Shown in pieces: positions 48,079 through 59,400 of a stretch of 64,000 nt of DNA. The stretch comes from Blastomyces gilchristii SLH14081 (taxonomy: Eukaryota > Ascomycota > Eurotiomycetes > Onygenales > Ajellomycetaceae). The translations under genes were made by a program, and so were the position numbers. The stretch covers positions 1,796,720 through 1,860,719 of the forward strand of contig NW_003101676.1 of NCBI RefSeq assembly GCF_000003855.2. Direction: 5' to 3'. The first letter of the stretch is position 1; each line of letters begins with the position of its first letter. Under the pieces are notes generated by a model that made no database searches, was not told the DNA's origin, and worked only from the letters and a program-made list of their open reading frames with translations.

Positions 48079-51000
48079 AATCTGAAGACTGAAAGAGATC
48101 TGCTGAGTGAAGAATCTCTGATATATAAAATTGTCTGATAACTAATATTTAGTATCATCTGTAAGAGTAAGAGTTCTCTTACACTTTGAAGAATGATCTT
48201 GCTATATTTGAGCGTGAGAGCTGCAGAATATGAAATATAATCTTATTCTCAGACTTTATTAATTTCAAAGGGTCAATCTGCAGATTCAATGATGTACATA
48301 TCATATATAGTTAACTGATAAGAAGAAAACAGTTCATACAATTCTATTAACTGATATGAGAAGAATATTTCACATCTCTGATATAGAAGAGTTAAATCTG
48401 CTTATGCATCAATAAGTAAAGAGAATGATTTGCAAGACCTTATCTGAAAGCATTCTGTATATCATACAGAACTCAGAAGCAGAGGAAATCAAGATAAAGA
48501 ATTTACAGAAGAACAGATATATGAAGAAACTTCTGAAGAAGTATGAGAAGATCTTCTGAATAGATCTTTCACTGAAATTGTCACTGAAATGAGGATTTGT
48601 ACATGAGATTGACACAGAGGATATGAAATCAGTTAATCAGAATGTGTACCCTCTGTTGTAAATGTATCTTAAAGAACTGAAGTGTCAGATCACAGACCTT
48701 CTAGAATATAATTTCATATAACTCTTATCAAGTGTGTGGGACTTTTCAGTTCTATTTATGAAAAAGATGAGTGAGAAGTGACAGATGTGTATTGATTATT
48801 AAGCACTTAACAAGCTCATAATCAAGAATAAATATTCACTGTCATGAATTTAATAACAGTTGAATATGATTGAAAATACCTGATATCTATCAAAGATCAA
48901 TCTTCTCTCAGAATACTGACAGATCTGTGTAAATGAACTATCAGTACTGCAAACTGCATTTAATATACAATGAAGAAAGTTTGAATTTCTGACAATGTTA
49001 TTTAATCTGATAAATGCACTCATCATCTTTGAAATGATGATGAATACAATTCTTTATAAACAGAATAAAATCTCATGTCTTATATATCTAAATAATATTC
49101 TAGTCTTCTCAAACTTATATAATGAATATCTGAAGCATCTCAATGAAGTGCTTATAGCTCTGACAGAGCATAAGCTCTATATCAAATCAACAAAGTATGT
49201 GTTTGAAACAGAAGAGTAGAAGTTTATAGAACATGTAGTAAGTGATGACTGTATATACCTCATCTCAGAGAAATTGAATGTCATAGTGAATTAGCTACAG
49301 CTGAGAAATGTATATTATATATAATAGTTTCTTAAGTTAGTCTTATATTATTACAGATTTATCAAGAATTTTATATAAATAGCTGCATCACTCTTAGATC
49401 TCTTAAGAGAAATGAATGCTAATCTGTGAAAGAAGAAGTTTTGATCAATTATCTGAAATATTATATGTGAAGAGGCTTTTCTCACACTGAGAAAATGTAT
49501 AACAACATTCTCAGTGCTTATTCAATCAGATTGTGATAAATCTTTCTACATTGAAACAGACATATCTGAATGAGCTATCAGAGACACTCTTCTACAGATG
49601 AGTAAGAATAGCAAGCTACATCTGATGATGTACAATGATAGAAAACTATCAGATATCAAGCTCAATTACTCAGTGTATGAAAAGAAATTACCAGTGATCA
49701 AGCATATGCTGATGTTATGAAATAGATATATTAACAACAGATATATAATAATAGTGATCATAAATCATGAAAGTCTTATCTATCTATAATTGATAATAAA
49801 ATCTTTTAAATACTTAGTACATTGAATCTTAGAGTTTCAAGCATATAATCTTTATATTAAATACTGAAAGAAATTGAATGCTGTGATATCTAATACAATC
49901 AGTCACAGACCTGATTTCATGAGTGAGAGTTCTGTGAACCAGATATAAGAGAAGTTTATATTAAATGTACTGAGAGAATGCAAGGAATCAGAATGAGTGA
50001 ATGCAATTTATTTAAAGAATGATAAGATGTTGAATAATAAGTATCTTATGAAAGTGATAGAAGAGATACTTTCAAACTTCAAACTGAGAAAATTGAAAAA
50101 TAATGTTATGCTTTATCACAATCTAGAATATATGAAAGCTCTCTATCTAGAACATTCATTTAGATATGACTTGATGACTCGCATATACAAGGAATTCAGT
50201 CACTTAGAAAGCCCTGAACTTATGAGTGTACTTGAACTAAGAGTATACTAGTCAAGCATGACTGAGAACAGTCAGATGTATACTCATGAGTGTCTGAATT
50301 GTCAGGTTGCAAAAGAATCTAAGAAAGGGTTAGAATATGAGAAAGTATAATATCAGATGAAATGTATAATATAACTATTCAAATAATGAGAGATGAATCT
50401 CATAGATATATTGTCATAAATGCTAAATGAAAATTATTGAATAATCACTGCTATTGACTACACTACTGACTGACCAGTTGTAAAAGCAGTTTCAGAGATG
50501 ACAGAGAAGATAATGATAAAGTTTCTATATAATGAGATCTATGTCAATTATGAAATACCATGCAAGATTCTAACTGATAGTGATGCAAATCTCATAGAAG
50601 AAGTAGCAAGGCATTTTGTAAGCTAGTTACAGACAAGATATTGTAGAATAATGTCATATCATCTGTAGATAAATGAGAAGATGAAATGCTTGAATGACAT
50701 TCTGAACAATATGCTGATGAAATATTCAGTGAATAAGTCTATGAGATTATGAAATGAATATCTCAGTCAGATGCTATTAGTCACACGAATTCAGCAGTAT
50801 GCAGTCTTCAAGTGTTCATCATTCTATCTATTATATGAACTGCATCCATGCATTCTGAAGAATGCTTTGAAAAAGATGAGAGAGAGAACAGCAGTTGTGA
50901 ATACAACAGTTATAAATACAGTAGAAACAGCAGTTATAGACACAGCAGTAGCAGTTGTGAACACAGTAGTCATGAACATGAAATCAAGATTGAAAGAGAT

Positions 51001-51330
51001 CAGTCATGCATGTATAAAAGCTAATAAGTTACTTCTGAACTGAGCAATTCAATTGAAAAGAATACAAGACTTACTAGTTAAGAAAGTGAGTCTCAAGATG
51101 AGAATGTGAGTTCTCATACACTGAGAATTCTGAGAAGTCTCAATCTAGATGATTTAAGCTCTATAAAATACTTAAATTACATTCTCTGAGAATATATGCA
51201 TTGAAGGAATCAGAGAGACAGATCTTATATAACTTAATAAATAATTCACATCTTATAAAAGTAAAGATATAAGATCTGAGCAGATTATAATTATTCACAG
51301 TACTATTATCAGTGTTGAAAAAGAAGAGAC
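48079..51330 (+). pseudogene. G2 pol (protease end, RT, RNase H, integrase, GPY/F), copy D
   Basis: RT spans about 48740-49310: CIDY-ALNKLIIKNKYSL, LTMLFNLINALIIFEMMMN, SCLIYLNNILVFSNL (YLDD changed to YLNN). RNase H lies near 49555-49800 (TDISE-AIRDTLLQ, YSVYEKKLPVIKH). Integrase spans about 50080-50760: FRYDLMTRIYKEFSHLE and HECLNCQVAK (zinc-binding), AIDYTTD-PVVKAVSE, LTDSDANLIEE, YHL-INEKMKCLND. A Val/Asp/Thr-rich repeat follows (50890-50980), then SRLKEISHACIKANKLL and a GPY/F-like block near 51135-51270. No chromodomain was seen. Trp codons are commonly TGA; otherwise this copy is long-readable. Confidence 0.83.
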
Positions 51331-52087
51331 TTATAATTGAAAAGTCTCATGAAGTAAGAGAAATTATAGATGCTTATAAATTAGATAATTTCACTTATTC
51401 TGATCTTTTCACAATTATATGAAAAGAATGAAAAGAAATGAAGAAATCAGATGAATATTACACTTCAATAAGTGATAAGACTATAGTCAGTTGTATAATA
51501 ACACATCACAGACAGTGAGTATAACACAGTAAAAAGTAGTCTCAGAGTGACAGACTTGTACATGAGTCAGATTGCAGAAGAAAAAGAAATTCAGAGTTGA
51601 ATTTAACTGTTTACATCAGTTCAATTATAGAGATAATAGAGGATGAAGCATCTGAAACATCTGTAAATACATGAGATTAAGTTATCTTAATCTCTAGAGA
51701 TGCTTAGAGATCAGATGAGATTAGTTTTAATGAGCTGTTTACTGTAGTAGTTTGAGCAGGTGAAGAGAGATAGTATAATATGTAAGATAGAATTATAAGA
51801 GATGAAAGCTGCTGAATCTAGTCCCTGAATACTGTATTATATAGAGATTGTGTAAGAGTAGTGACTAGCAGACAAAGAAAAAGTGTAAGAAAAGAAAAGA
51901 GATAATGAATTAGTTATCAACTGTAAGAGTTGACTGTAAAAGACAAATATTATTATACATACTTCATTCATTTTTATACATCACATATTTAATCTATTTT
52001 CAACATTATATCATCTGAAAAACATCAAAAATAAAGAAAATCTCAAAACTCAAGATCTGTAAGAAATTTAAGAACTGTAAGTCACTC
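51331..52087. other. G2 region between pol and antisense gene end, copy D
   Basis: About 750 bp equivalent to 26003-26860. The plus strand starts with a degenerate pol extension (EKSHEVREIIDAYKLDNFTY, about 51335-51395). No convincing gene after that. Confidence 0.4.
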
Positions 52088-53554
52088 TTATAACAATACT
52101 GTATATATCTCTGATATCTCTATCACTCTGTATACAACATTAATGTCATTGATTGCAAGATTGACTGAAATGCCAATATAGAAATATGTATACATGTGTG
52201 TAGAAAAATTGAAGAAGAGTATGAAACCTGCAGAATCAGAAGTCAAGACAGAAGAGATAGAGACAGAAGAAATAGAAGAAGAAGAGAATGCAGAATTAGA
52301 TAAATAACAGCAGAAGTCATCTGAGACTGAATACTTATAATCTGATGTATGCACAACCTTTCTCACAGAGAAGGAAGAGAAAGTGACAGAAGAAGCTTAA
52401 GAATGAGAGAGAGTAGTCTCAGTAATGTAGTCATCTTCAATTAGAAAAGTCTCTGATACTGAAGTAACTAAGAATCATTATTAGTGTATAAAAACTGCAA
52501 AATCAGAGATGAGAATAGTTACTGAATGAACATCTACTGATCTTAGAGTTGTACACATAATTACAACATGCATAAGGCTCCTCAGAAAGAGAGAGAGAGA
52601 TATAAGAGAATGCAGAAAGCAGAATACAGTGTGTGAATGATTCATTCTCACAATGACATCTCAGACAAGGCATATAAGCCTCATGTCTGTGAGTATAAAA
52701 GAGTACAACATCTGTGTTTCTGTTTCTGAAAACATGAATATCTTTCATCTGCATCATGAAGTCAGATGACAGATGTCAAAGAATAGACTGATATAAATCT
52801 ATTATTTCAAAGAAATTTATCAGAGCAGATATATCTGCAATATTGAATTTAATAATTATGAAAAGTTTCTTAGTATATGTTAATATCATGACTTTATGTA
52901 TAATAAAACTTATAATGATTTTCTCTAAGAATAGAAAAATCAGTGTCAGAAAGAAAAGATGAAAAAGAAAAAGACTTATAATTTTAATACTGTTGAGAGA
53001 GGGAATGATTCTCTGATATAAATGAATGATTATCTTATCATAAATATTTAAAATGAATATAATAATCAGTATCTGTGACTGAGCTTCAGATAGTTGTGTT
53101 ATATACAGTCTTTGTACAATAAATCATTTTAGAGATTAATAAGAAGAATAAGAGTGTACATACTGAGAAATGTAATTCATCAAGTCTATATAATATCTTC
53201 TTGAAATGAGAAGAGCTGGTAATGAAAGCAGAAGTAATAGTAGAGACAGAGAGAGCAGAAGTAGTAGAAGTGAGAATTGTGAGAACAGAAATAGTGAAAG
53301 TAAGAGAACTGAAAACAGAGATAAGAGTAGAAGATTGAGAGAGAGTGATAGAGAAAGAAATAGCAGTAGAAGAGATAGAAAGAAATATAGAAGACCTGAT
53401 CATATATAATATAAATAATTTCTTCATTATCACATGCTTCAAGTTTTCAATCAATGATTCAATATTGAGATGTTCACTATTATTAGCAGATATGAATCTG
53501 TCAACATGTGAAGATTCTATATGAATAAAAACAAATATCAGCATCTGTGTCTAT
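52088..53554 (-). pseudogene. Antisense three-exon gene in G2 copy D (unknown function)
   Basis: Minus-strand gene opposite gag-pol. Exon 1 is 53554-52980, intron 1 52979-52925 (55 bp, donor mutated to ATAAGT), exon 2 52924-52538, intron 2 52537-52468 (70 bp, GT donor, branch-like CACTAAT, TTCTTAG), exon 3 52467-52088 with TAA. Distances between open blocks and splice sites equal those in copies A and C (165 and 219 nt), and all phases agree. Exon 1 has a Ser/Thr-rich stretch followed by HFKKILYRLDELHFSVC. Exon 2 has Cys-rich parts (CLRCHCENESF, ACCNYVYNSKI). The start ATG is changed to ATA. Confidence 0.7.
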
Positions 53555-54084
53555 GTAAAATCATGTCAGAAAACATGATCAGAAGCTTGCTGAGAAGAAA
53601 AATGATTGAGAATATATGAGAAGATAAAGAAGATATGTCATTTATAATAATATATTCTAATAATTATTAGAAGAAAACAAGTTCTGATCATGTTTCACAA
53701 TGTGTTATACTTACTGCTAATAAACTATCTGATATAGACACTATGATAACACTTATTGTGAGAATGAGAGATCATTGTCAGAAATATGTATAATATAATA
53801 GATGAACTGATAGAAGATGTTGAACAGAAGAAGAAGAGATAGAAATCTTAAATAAGATGATAATGTTTAATGATGATGATAATAAAGAAGATGATTGAAG
53901 AATGAAAAAAGTGAGTAAATAAGTAATATAATATAGTAAAAGTTTCTTTATAAGAATGTATGCAGAATGCTAGCTGAATCTGAAATAGACTACACTATCA
54001 CAAGTGCTAGTGACACGCTAATCTGCATGAAGCTAGAGTGTATGTCATGATCATATGAGTGTGACTGAATCTGATGAGAAAGAA

Positions 54085-54270
54085 TGTGATTCAGAAGAAC
54101 ATATAATCACTGAATAATAACACAGCTGCTTCTGAACATGCTTATGCTTCTGATATTACTTACAAATGTAAAAGAGGTTATAGCAGCCACTAATTAATTT
54201 AGCATACTGTATATAAGAAGCCGGCGTACGCCTGTAATTATACGCTGGCTTAAGCAATCTTTGAATCACA
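54085..54270 (+). repeat. G2 3' LTR, copy D (186 bp)
   Basis: TGTGATTCAGAAG...TTTGAATCACA. Same length and same extra block as the 5' LTR. More mutated than the 5' LTR. Confidence 0.9.
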
Positions 54271-54774
54271 ATTAGTTAACAGACTGATGATATCTTCATC
54301 TATACTTAGTTTTATAAGTATCTTCAATCTTTATAATGAATAGAGAGTGAGATTAGAAGTATTAAAATATGTAGAAGTATCTAGATATTTCTTCAGTACT
54401 TATATCAGATTTATATCTGATTCAGTTAGTGTTAAAATTGTCTGTACAGAGGTTTGTATTGAGATATTTATTAAATTTTCTTATATTAATATTGTTGAGT
54501 TACATGCATATCAGCTATCTATTACTATTGTAGTTTCAATATTATTTAAACTCACTGTGATACTGTATCTATGCTTGCATTTAAGAGTTCTCTTATATTA
54601 TCAGTAGATATAGCTGTATTATTCATTAAATATGTGATATCTATGAAATTGAAAGAAATATAATTTTATAAATATTTTATATATCTAAGATATTAGAACT
54701 CTTAGATCTTTCACTGATATTCTCTTATAGAATCTTATTACAGAGCTAGAATAACTAATAAGCAAGCTTCTATC
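54271..54774 (-). pseudogene. G1 gag region, minus copy, remainder
   Basis: Continuation of the minus-strand G1 beyond G2 copy D. It aligns inverted with the gag start at 19690-20050. No intact frame on the coding strand. Confidence 0.65.
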
Positions 54775-55280
54775 TAGACTGACTGTGTGACCGTGTCTGA
54801 GACCAGAACTAGAATATTTGATGATCTCATTATCAATTTAACTGATTTCATTACACTGTTTTAACATTAGATAGTAGTCTTATACTGTCTCAGTGAGACT
54901 TACTGTCTACTCTTATCACATTTTTCAAATAAGATCATGATTTCCACTTCTCAATTTAAATTATTTTTATTGCTTTAAATGACTTTAAATCTCATTTGAG
55001 TATTATCAAAAAGCATTACTTTTTAAAAAATTAAAAATAGTCTAAAAAAAACCTTAAAATGTCTAAAAATAGTAACTTTATGCTAAGAATGAAACTAAAT
55101 GAGATCAAATAGAATTACTTTCTTATTTTTTCTAAGTCATAGTCTCATTTTGAGATCTGATATATAGTTACTTTGCATGTTTTTTTAATGATTAGTCTCA
55201 GCAGAATTCATATCAAGAAATGTATAAGACTAGATCAAATGAAACTAAATGTGAAATTCATGATCTCAGCAGTCAGTCTA
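54775..55280 (+). mobile_element. hAT-like MITE, copy M7 (506 bp)
   Basis: Target duplication cttctatc at 54767-54774 and 55281-55288, perfect. Inserted in the G1 leader. Strongly mutated, comparable to M2. Confidence 0.92.
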
Positions 55281-55432
55281 CTTCTATCTGAGAACTCAGT
55301 GTTTATTTAACTGATTAAGACTCAGTGTCTGCTTAACTAATTATTATTTCTCTATTTTCTATACATTATTATATATTCAGATATCTCAGTGAGTAATTAT
55401 TTTTAATAAGAAGATAATAAACATTTTTCTAA

Positions 55433-55709
55433 TATAAAAGACCTATACTGAATAGATCAGTATAATATTTATAGATCTTATATAACAAAAGAAAAGAAAA
55501 GAGAAAGTGTAGAAATCAGTGATCAGAGTGAATATTTATACACATACATAGTAATGTACATAGTAAAGCTTCAGAGTGAAAGAATAGAAATTCTATAAGT
55601 CTTTCAGCTGAGAATCAGTGACTGAGAATTGAAGCTTTCAGCGGAAATGCGGGAATCTATGAAGTGTAATGAAATAGTCTATATAATTGATCAGGCGCAG
55701 CCCGTCATA
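55433..55709 (-). repeat. G1 5' LTR (minus copy)
   Basis: Plus-strand TATAAAAGACCTATAC (for TGTAAGAGGCCTACGC) to CGCAGCCCGTCATA, 277 bp. It pairs with 39080-39373, which has a short internal length difference. Confidence 0.82.
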
Positions 55710-55812
55710 TTTTTATAGCTTTTAATCACTCTTAGCTACTCTTACTCACTCACTACTCTTCTTTTTAGAAAGATGGAAAAAGAGCTGTTTTTAACACTTC
55801 ACTTTGTCAGTT
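55710..55812. other. Unassigned DNA right of the minus-strand G1
   Basis: About 100 bp, no ORF and no match to the families. Probable continuation of the 38936-39079 target sequence. Confidence 0.35.
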
Positions 55813-56210
55813 TTATTATTCTTCTTCAATTATAGATGTATATAGTCAGAGACTATAACATGAAAGTTCTCAGACTTTTTCTAGTACTTATTTAACTAAT
55901 TAATATATATTAATCAATGTCAGATATATAAAATGAGAGAATTTCAGCTCAGAATATAAAAACTTCTTACAAATTACAATATTTTTAACATTTTGATAAC
56001 TTGAATCATTTTTTCCAGATATAATAAATAAAAGAAAACAGTTTTAAAAATCTACAGAACAAGATATCTGCAGTTTATACTTTAAACTATATACATATTT
56101 TAACACTTTATATAACTGATTATCATTTCTGTTCTCTCAGATCTGTTTCAGAGATTATCATTCTCTCAGAGAGCTGCTGCTCAGCTAGCTTTCATAACTA
56201 GTTTATTTAT
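55813..56210 (-). mobile_element. LINE 3' end, inverted (5'-truncated)
   Basis: The inverse complement runs through CTGACTATATACATC and ATAATTGAAG to an AATAAT tail, matching the 3' end of LINE copy 2 (35480-35610 plus 38902-38935). Similarity is clear for about 150 bp and weak beyond, so this may be a related LINE subfamily truncated near 56210. It supplies the empty-site sequence for MITE M2. Confidence 0.6.
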
Positions 56211-56705
56211 TATTTTACACCTCGCTCGATAAAATGGTCGAGAAACCCGTCCGTCCCAAACGCCGGAGATCTGAGTCTCCGGCAAATGCCATAAGGGCCA
56301 CTGACAGAGAATATTGGAAAAGGCGGCTAGCAGAGCATAATGCATAGCAAGAGCGGCGTTCTCTCATGACCCCGGAAGAAATCGCCACAGAGAATGGATT
56401 GCAATTACAACGCGAGCTCGCGGCTCACCTGGAGCTCATATTATTCGGGGGTTTTTGTATATTTAAAACACTAATGTACACCTAAATAATACGCTAATTG
56501 TGTCCTCGCGGTTGCGGCCAGAGGTAATAAAAGGTGGGTCCACGGTTACGCCGTATGACCGACCCATGCCGTTCTACGCGCTAAAAAGAGGAATGGCACA
56601 AGCATTGCCAATATGGTTACTAGGCAGATCTTGGCTAAATCACTAACATAATCAACCACCTAACACTTGTTTCCACCTAACGCTCGCCTTTGTAAATCAA
56701 TTACA
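56211..56705. other. GC-balanced island, not mutated, no family match
   Basis: About 500 bp rich in CpG, CC and GG between a mutated LINE end and an ultra-AT stretch. It holds one small ORF and a noncoding part with a repeated CCACCTAAC (about 56656 and 56676). Lack of transition damage suggests a single-copy sequence or a recent arrival. Confidence 0.7.
56234..56485 (+). pseudogene. Small basic ORF with one internal TAG (unknown)
   Basis: ATG at 56234, in-frame TAG at 56345-56347, then open to TAA at 56483 (82 sense codons in total). The N-terminus is basic and resembles a nuclear localisation signal (RPKRRRSESP). It is followed by a charged, probably helical part (DREYWKRRLAEHN, then TPEEIATENGLQLQRELAAH). 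The single stop could be a mutated CAG or TGG, or the real end of a 37-residue peptide. Codon use is GC-balanced, unlike everything around it. No family recognised. Confidence 0.4.
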
Positions 56706-57220
56706 ATCAACTTTAAATGTTAATATCTCAATAAATATTCATTATTTTAATTTTTTAATTTGTAATCTATAAATATCAAGACTTATAGTATAATATAATT
56801 TAAAATTATTATAATATAGTTAAAATTGATTAAAATATAGATTCAATTAGAAAATAAAATACAGTATAATAAAATATATAATAAAATATATAATATTTTA
56901 TTATAAATTAAGAAATATGTATTATATATTATTGAAAATAATAATTCTTATATAAATATATTATAATTTAATAAATATTAAATTATTTTACATAAGAATT
57001 CTATATTTTAATTTTTAAGAATTTTTTTATTTTTTTATTATAATTTTTTTTATAAATTACAAGTAAAATATTGAAAACTCTTGAAATTTTAAATTTTGAA
57101 AAATAATTTATTAAATATAAATATATTTAAATAATTTAATATAATAATTTATTTAAATTACAATTTTAAAGTATAAATAATACACAGTTATTATAAAAAT
57201 AGTATTTTAAAATATAAAAT
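56706..57220. other. Ultra AT-rich stretch
   Basis: About 515 bp consisting almost only of A and T, with very few G or C. Contains inverted AATTCTTAT and ATAAGAATT near 56942-57000. No ORF. Composition is more extreme than the mutated transposons nearby. Confidence 0.75.
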
Positions 57221-57627
57221 TGTAAGAAGTCTATACTAAATAGATTAGTATAATATTTATAGATCTCATATAACAAAGTGAAAAACATTAAAGAAGAAAA
57301 AGAAAGAGAAAGTATAAGAATCAGTGATTAAAGTGAATATTTATATATATATATAATATATATGCAGTGAAGCTTCAGAGTGAGAGAATAGAATTTCTAT
57401 GAGTTTTTCAGCTGAGAATAAGTGATTGAGAATGACTGAAAATCAGGGCTTTCAGTGAAATCTATGAAGTGTAAAGAAATAGTCTATATAATAATCAGAT
57501 ATAGTCTGTCACATTAGTTTCTCTCTTCTCTGATTATGCATAGTTCTCATTGATTAAGAGCCACAGTCTCAGATAACACAGAACTTAAAGTTCAGGTCAG
57601 ATAATTATAGCTGACTTATTTTATAAG
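57221..57627 (-). mobile_element. G1 fragment, minus strand, split (left part)
   Basis: 3' LTR (57221-57513, TGTAAGAAGTCTATAC...CTGTCACA) and the adjoining chromodomain end, interrupted by the complete G1 at 57628. It resumes at 63866 after the duplication ATAAG. Confidence 0.82.
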
Positions 57628-57941
57628 TGTGGCGGGCTGCGCCCGATCAATCATATAGACTATTCCGTACACTCCATAGATTCCTACCGCCCCATTCCCG
57701 ATCGCTGATTCTTGGCTGCCACGAACGTGTATGTTCTGATCGCTGATCCTCAGCTGCTACAAACATGTGTATATTCTTCCACTCTGAAGCACCACTGCAT
57801 ACATCATCACATACATATATAAATATTCACTTCAATTGCTGATTCTCACACTTTCTCTTTCTTTTCTTCTCTAACATTTTTCTCTTTGTTATATAAGACC
57901 TATCAATATAATACTGATCTATTCAGTGTAGACCTCTTATA
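57628..57941 (+). repeat. G1 5' LTR (314 bp)
   Basis: TGTGGCGGGCTGCGCCCG...CCTCTTATA. Same length as the 3' LTR at 63552-63865. TATATAAG near 57889. Confidence 0.9.
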
Positions 57942-58199
57942 CTAGAAAAACATTCATTGTCTTCTTATTAGAAATGATTATTCATTGAGAGATATCTGAA
58001 TGTGTAACAATGTGTAAGAAAAGAGAAACAATCAGTTAAAGTGAACACTGAGTTCTCAGATAGAAGCTTACTCATCAGTCACTCTGACTCTGTAACAAGA
58101 TCTTATGAAGAGAGTAAGATTTTATAAGAGAATATCAGTGAAAGATCTGAGAGTTCTGACACTTAGATGTATGAGATATTCATATAATTATATATCTGA

Positions 58200-59400
58200 T
58201 AATCAATAATCATGTCTAACAATAATATGAGAGAACTCTTGAATATAAGCATAGAAGTGATATCACAGTAACTCTAAGTAATGTTAAAATTACAACAGTA
58301 ATAAATAGCTGATATACATGTAACTTAACAACATCAATATGAAGAGATTCAATGATTATTATAATAAAGAACTCAGATAATTTCAACATCTACAGAATTA
58401 AATACAAAAATGCTGAAAGAATGCTTAGATACTTCTGTATATTTCAATACTTCTGATCTCACTCTCTACTCATCATAGAGAATGAAAATGCTTACAAAAC
58501 TGAGTATAGATAAAGATGTCATCAGTTCACTAATCAATCAAGATTGATATATCAATAAATGATTGAAGAATCATATGAAACAGAAGTTTCATTCATGAAT
58601 GAAAGCATGTGAATCAGTGTTACAAATGTCTGATAATATTATCAAATATCTTGATATTCTGTTCTGAGACACTGCCATGTAATAGAAAGTATTAGATTGA
58701 TTACAGAGTATCTGACAGAGAAACACTTCTCTTACAACATTCATTTCTAACTTCAACATCAAAATTCTAGAAGCAGGAGATCAATCTTGAAAGAATTGAA
58801 TGAAGATTAGTATGCTCAAGAAGATATTAACTTTCAAACTCTTACAAACTCTTATAAGTGTAGACAAAGACCAGACTTATGAAGACTTCTACACACAGCT
58901 TCAGATATTGAATGATTATCTTATCAAGCTCAAGAGTATACAGAACAGTGATAGAAGATGTTACATTTCAGTGACTTATACACTTACACTGAAGAATAAC
59001 AATGATGCAGATATTATGAATTGAGTAGACTTAAATGTCTATACATAAGCAAGAGTCTTCACTGTCTAAACAGGCTTCTGAGTTTCTGGTATCACTTCTG
59101 AAGAAGTTGCTGATCAATGTCAATGAGAAGTGTGTATCAACTGTAACTAATCAGAGCATATTACTTTCAACTGCTAATCAATCTATGTATCTTCTCAATT
59201 GAGAGAAAGATCAGTGTCTTCTCATTTGAAAGATGAATCAGCATCTGTCCATGTCAACCACATTGCAGTGAAGAAAGATTCAGAAGATAATTATAAGAAT
59301 ACTCTGATAAAACAGAGAAAAGATTAGCTTCTGTTCAAATTCATAAACAGAAGCTTGAAGAGATCAGATGACAATGATTTGAAGAGAAAATAACAATAAA
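58200..59400 (+). pseudogene. G1 gag region
   Basis: Gag-like region with the open block 58800-59024 (MKISMLKKILTFKLLQTLIS, then ...SVDKDQTYEDFYTQLQILND and SVTYTLTLKNNNDADIMN), matching 20312-20530 of the other copy. No zinc knuckle was recognised. Upstream gag is broken by TGA/TAA. Confidence 0.7.

Larger units (their letters stand above)
45058..54270 (+). mobile_element. G2 Ty3/gypsy element, copy D (complete, with MITE and SINE inside)
   Basis: Plus-strand G2 inserted in the gag region of the minus-strand G1. LTRs are 186 bp each (45058-45243 and 54085-54270). Target duplication is atta on both sides (45054-45057, 54271-54274). Removing MITE M6 and SINE S2 leaves about 8.3 kb, equal to copy C. 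It has the most readable pol of the G2 copies. A polypurine-like GATGAGAAAGAA precedes the 3' LTR. Confidence 0.92.
39080..55709 (-). mobile_element. G1 chromovirus, minus-strand copy with nested MITEs and G2
   Basis: 3' LTR at 39080-39373, 5' LTR at 55433-55709, interior split by MITEs M4, M5 and M7, by G2 copy D (45058-54270), and by an assembly gap. Flanks are T-rich (atttt and ttttt), so a target duplication is likely but imperfect. Domain order on the minus strand agrees with the plus-strand copies. Heavily mutated. Confidence 0.88.
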
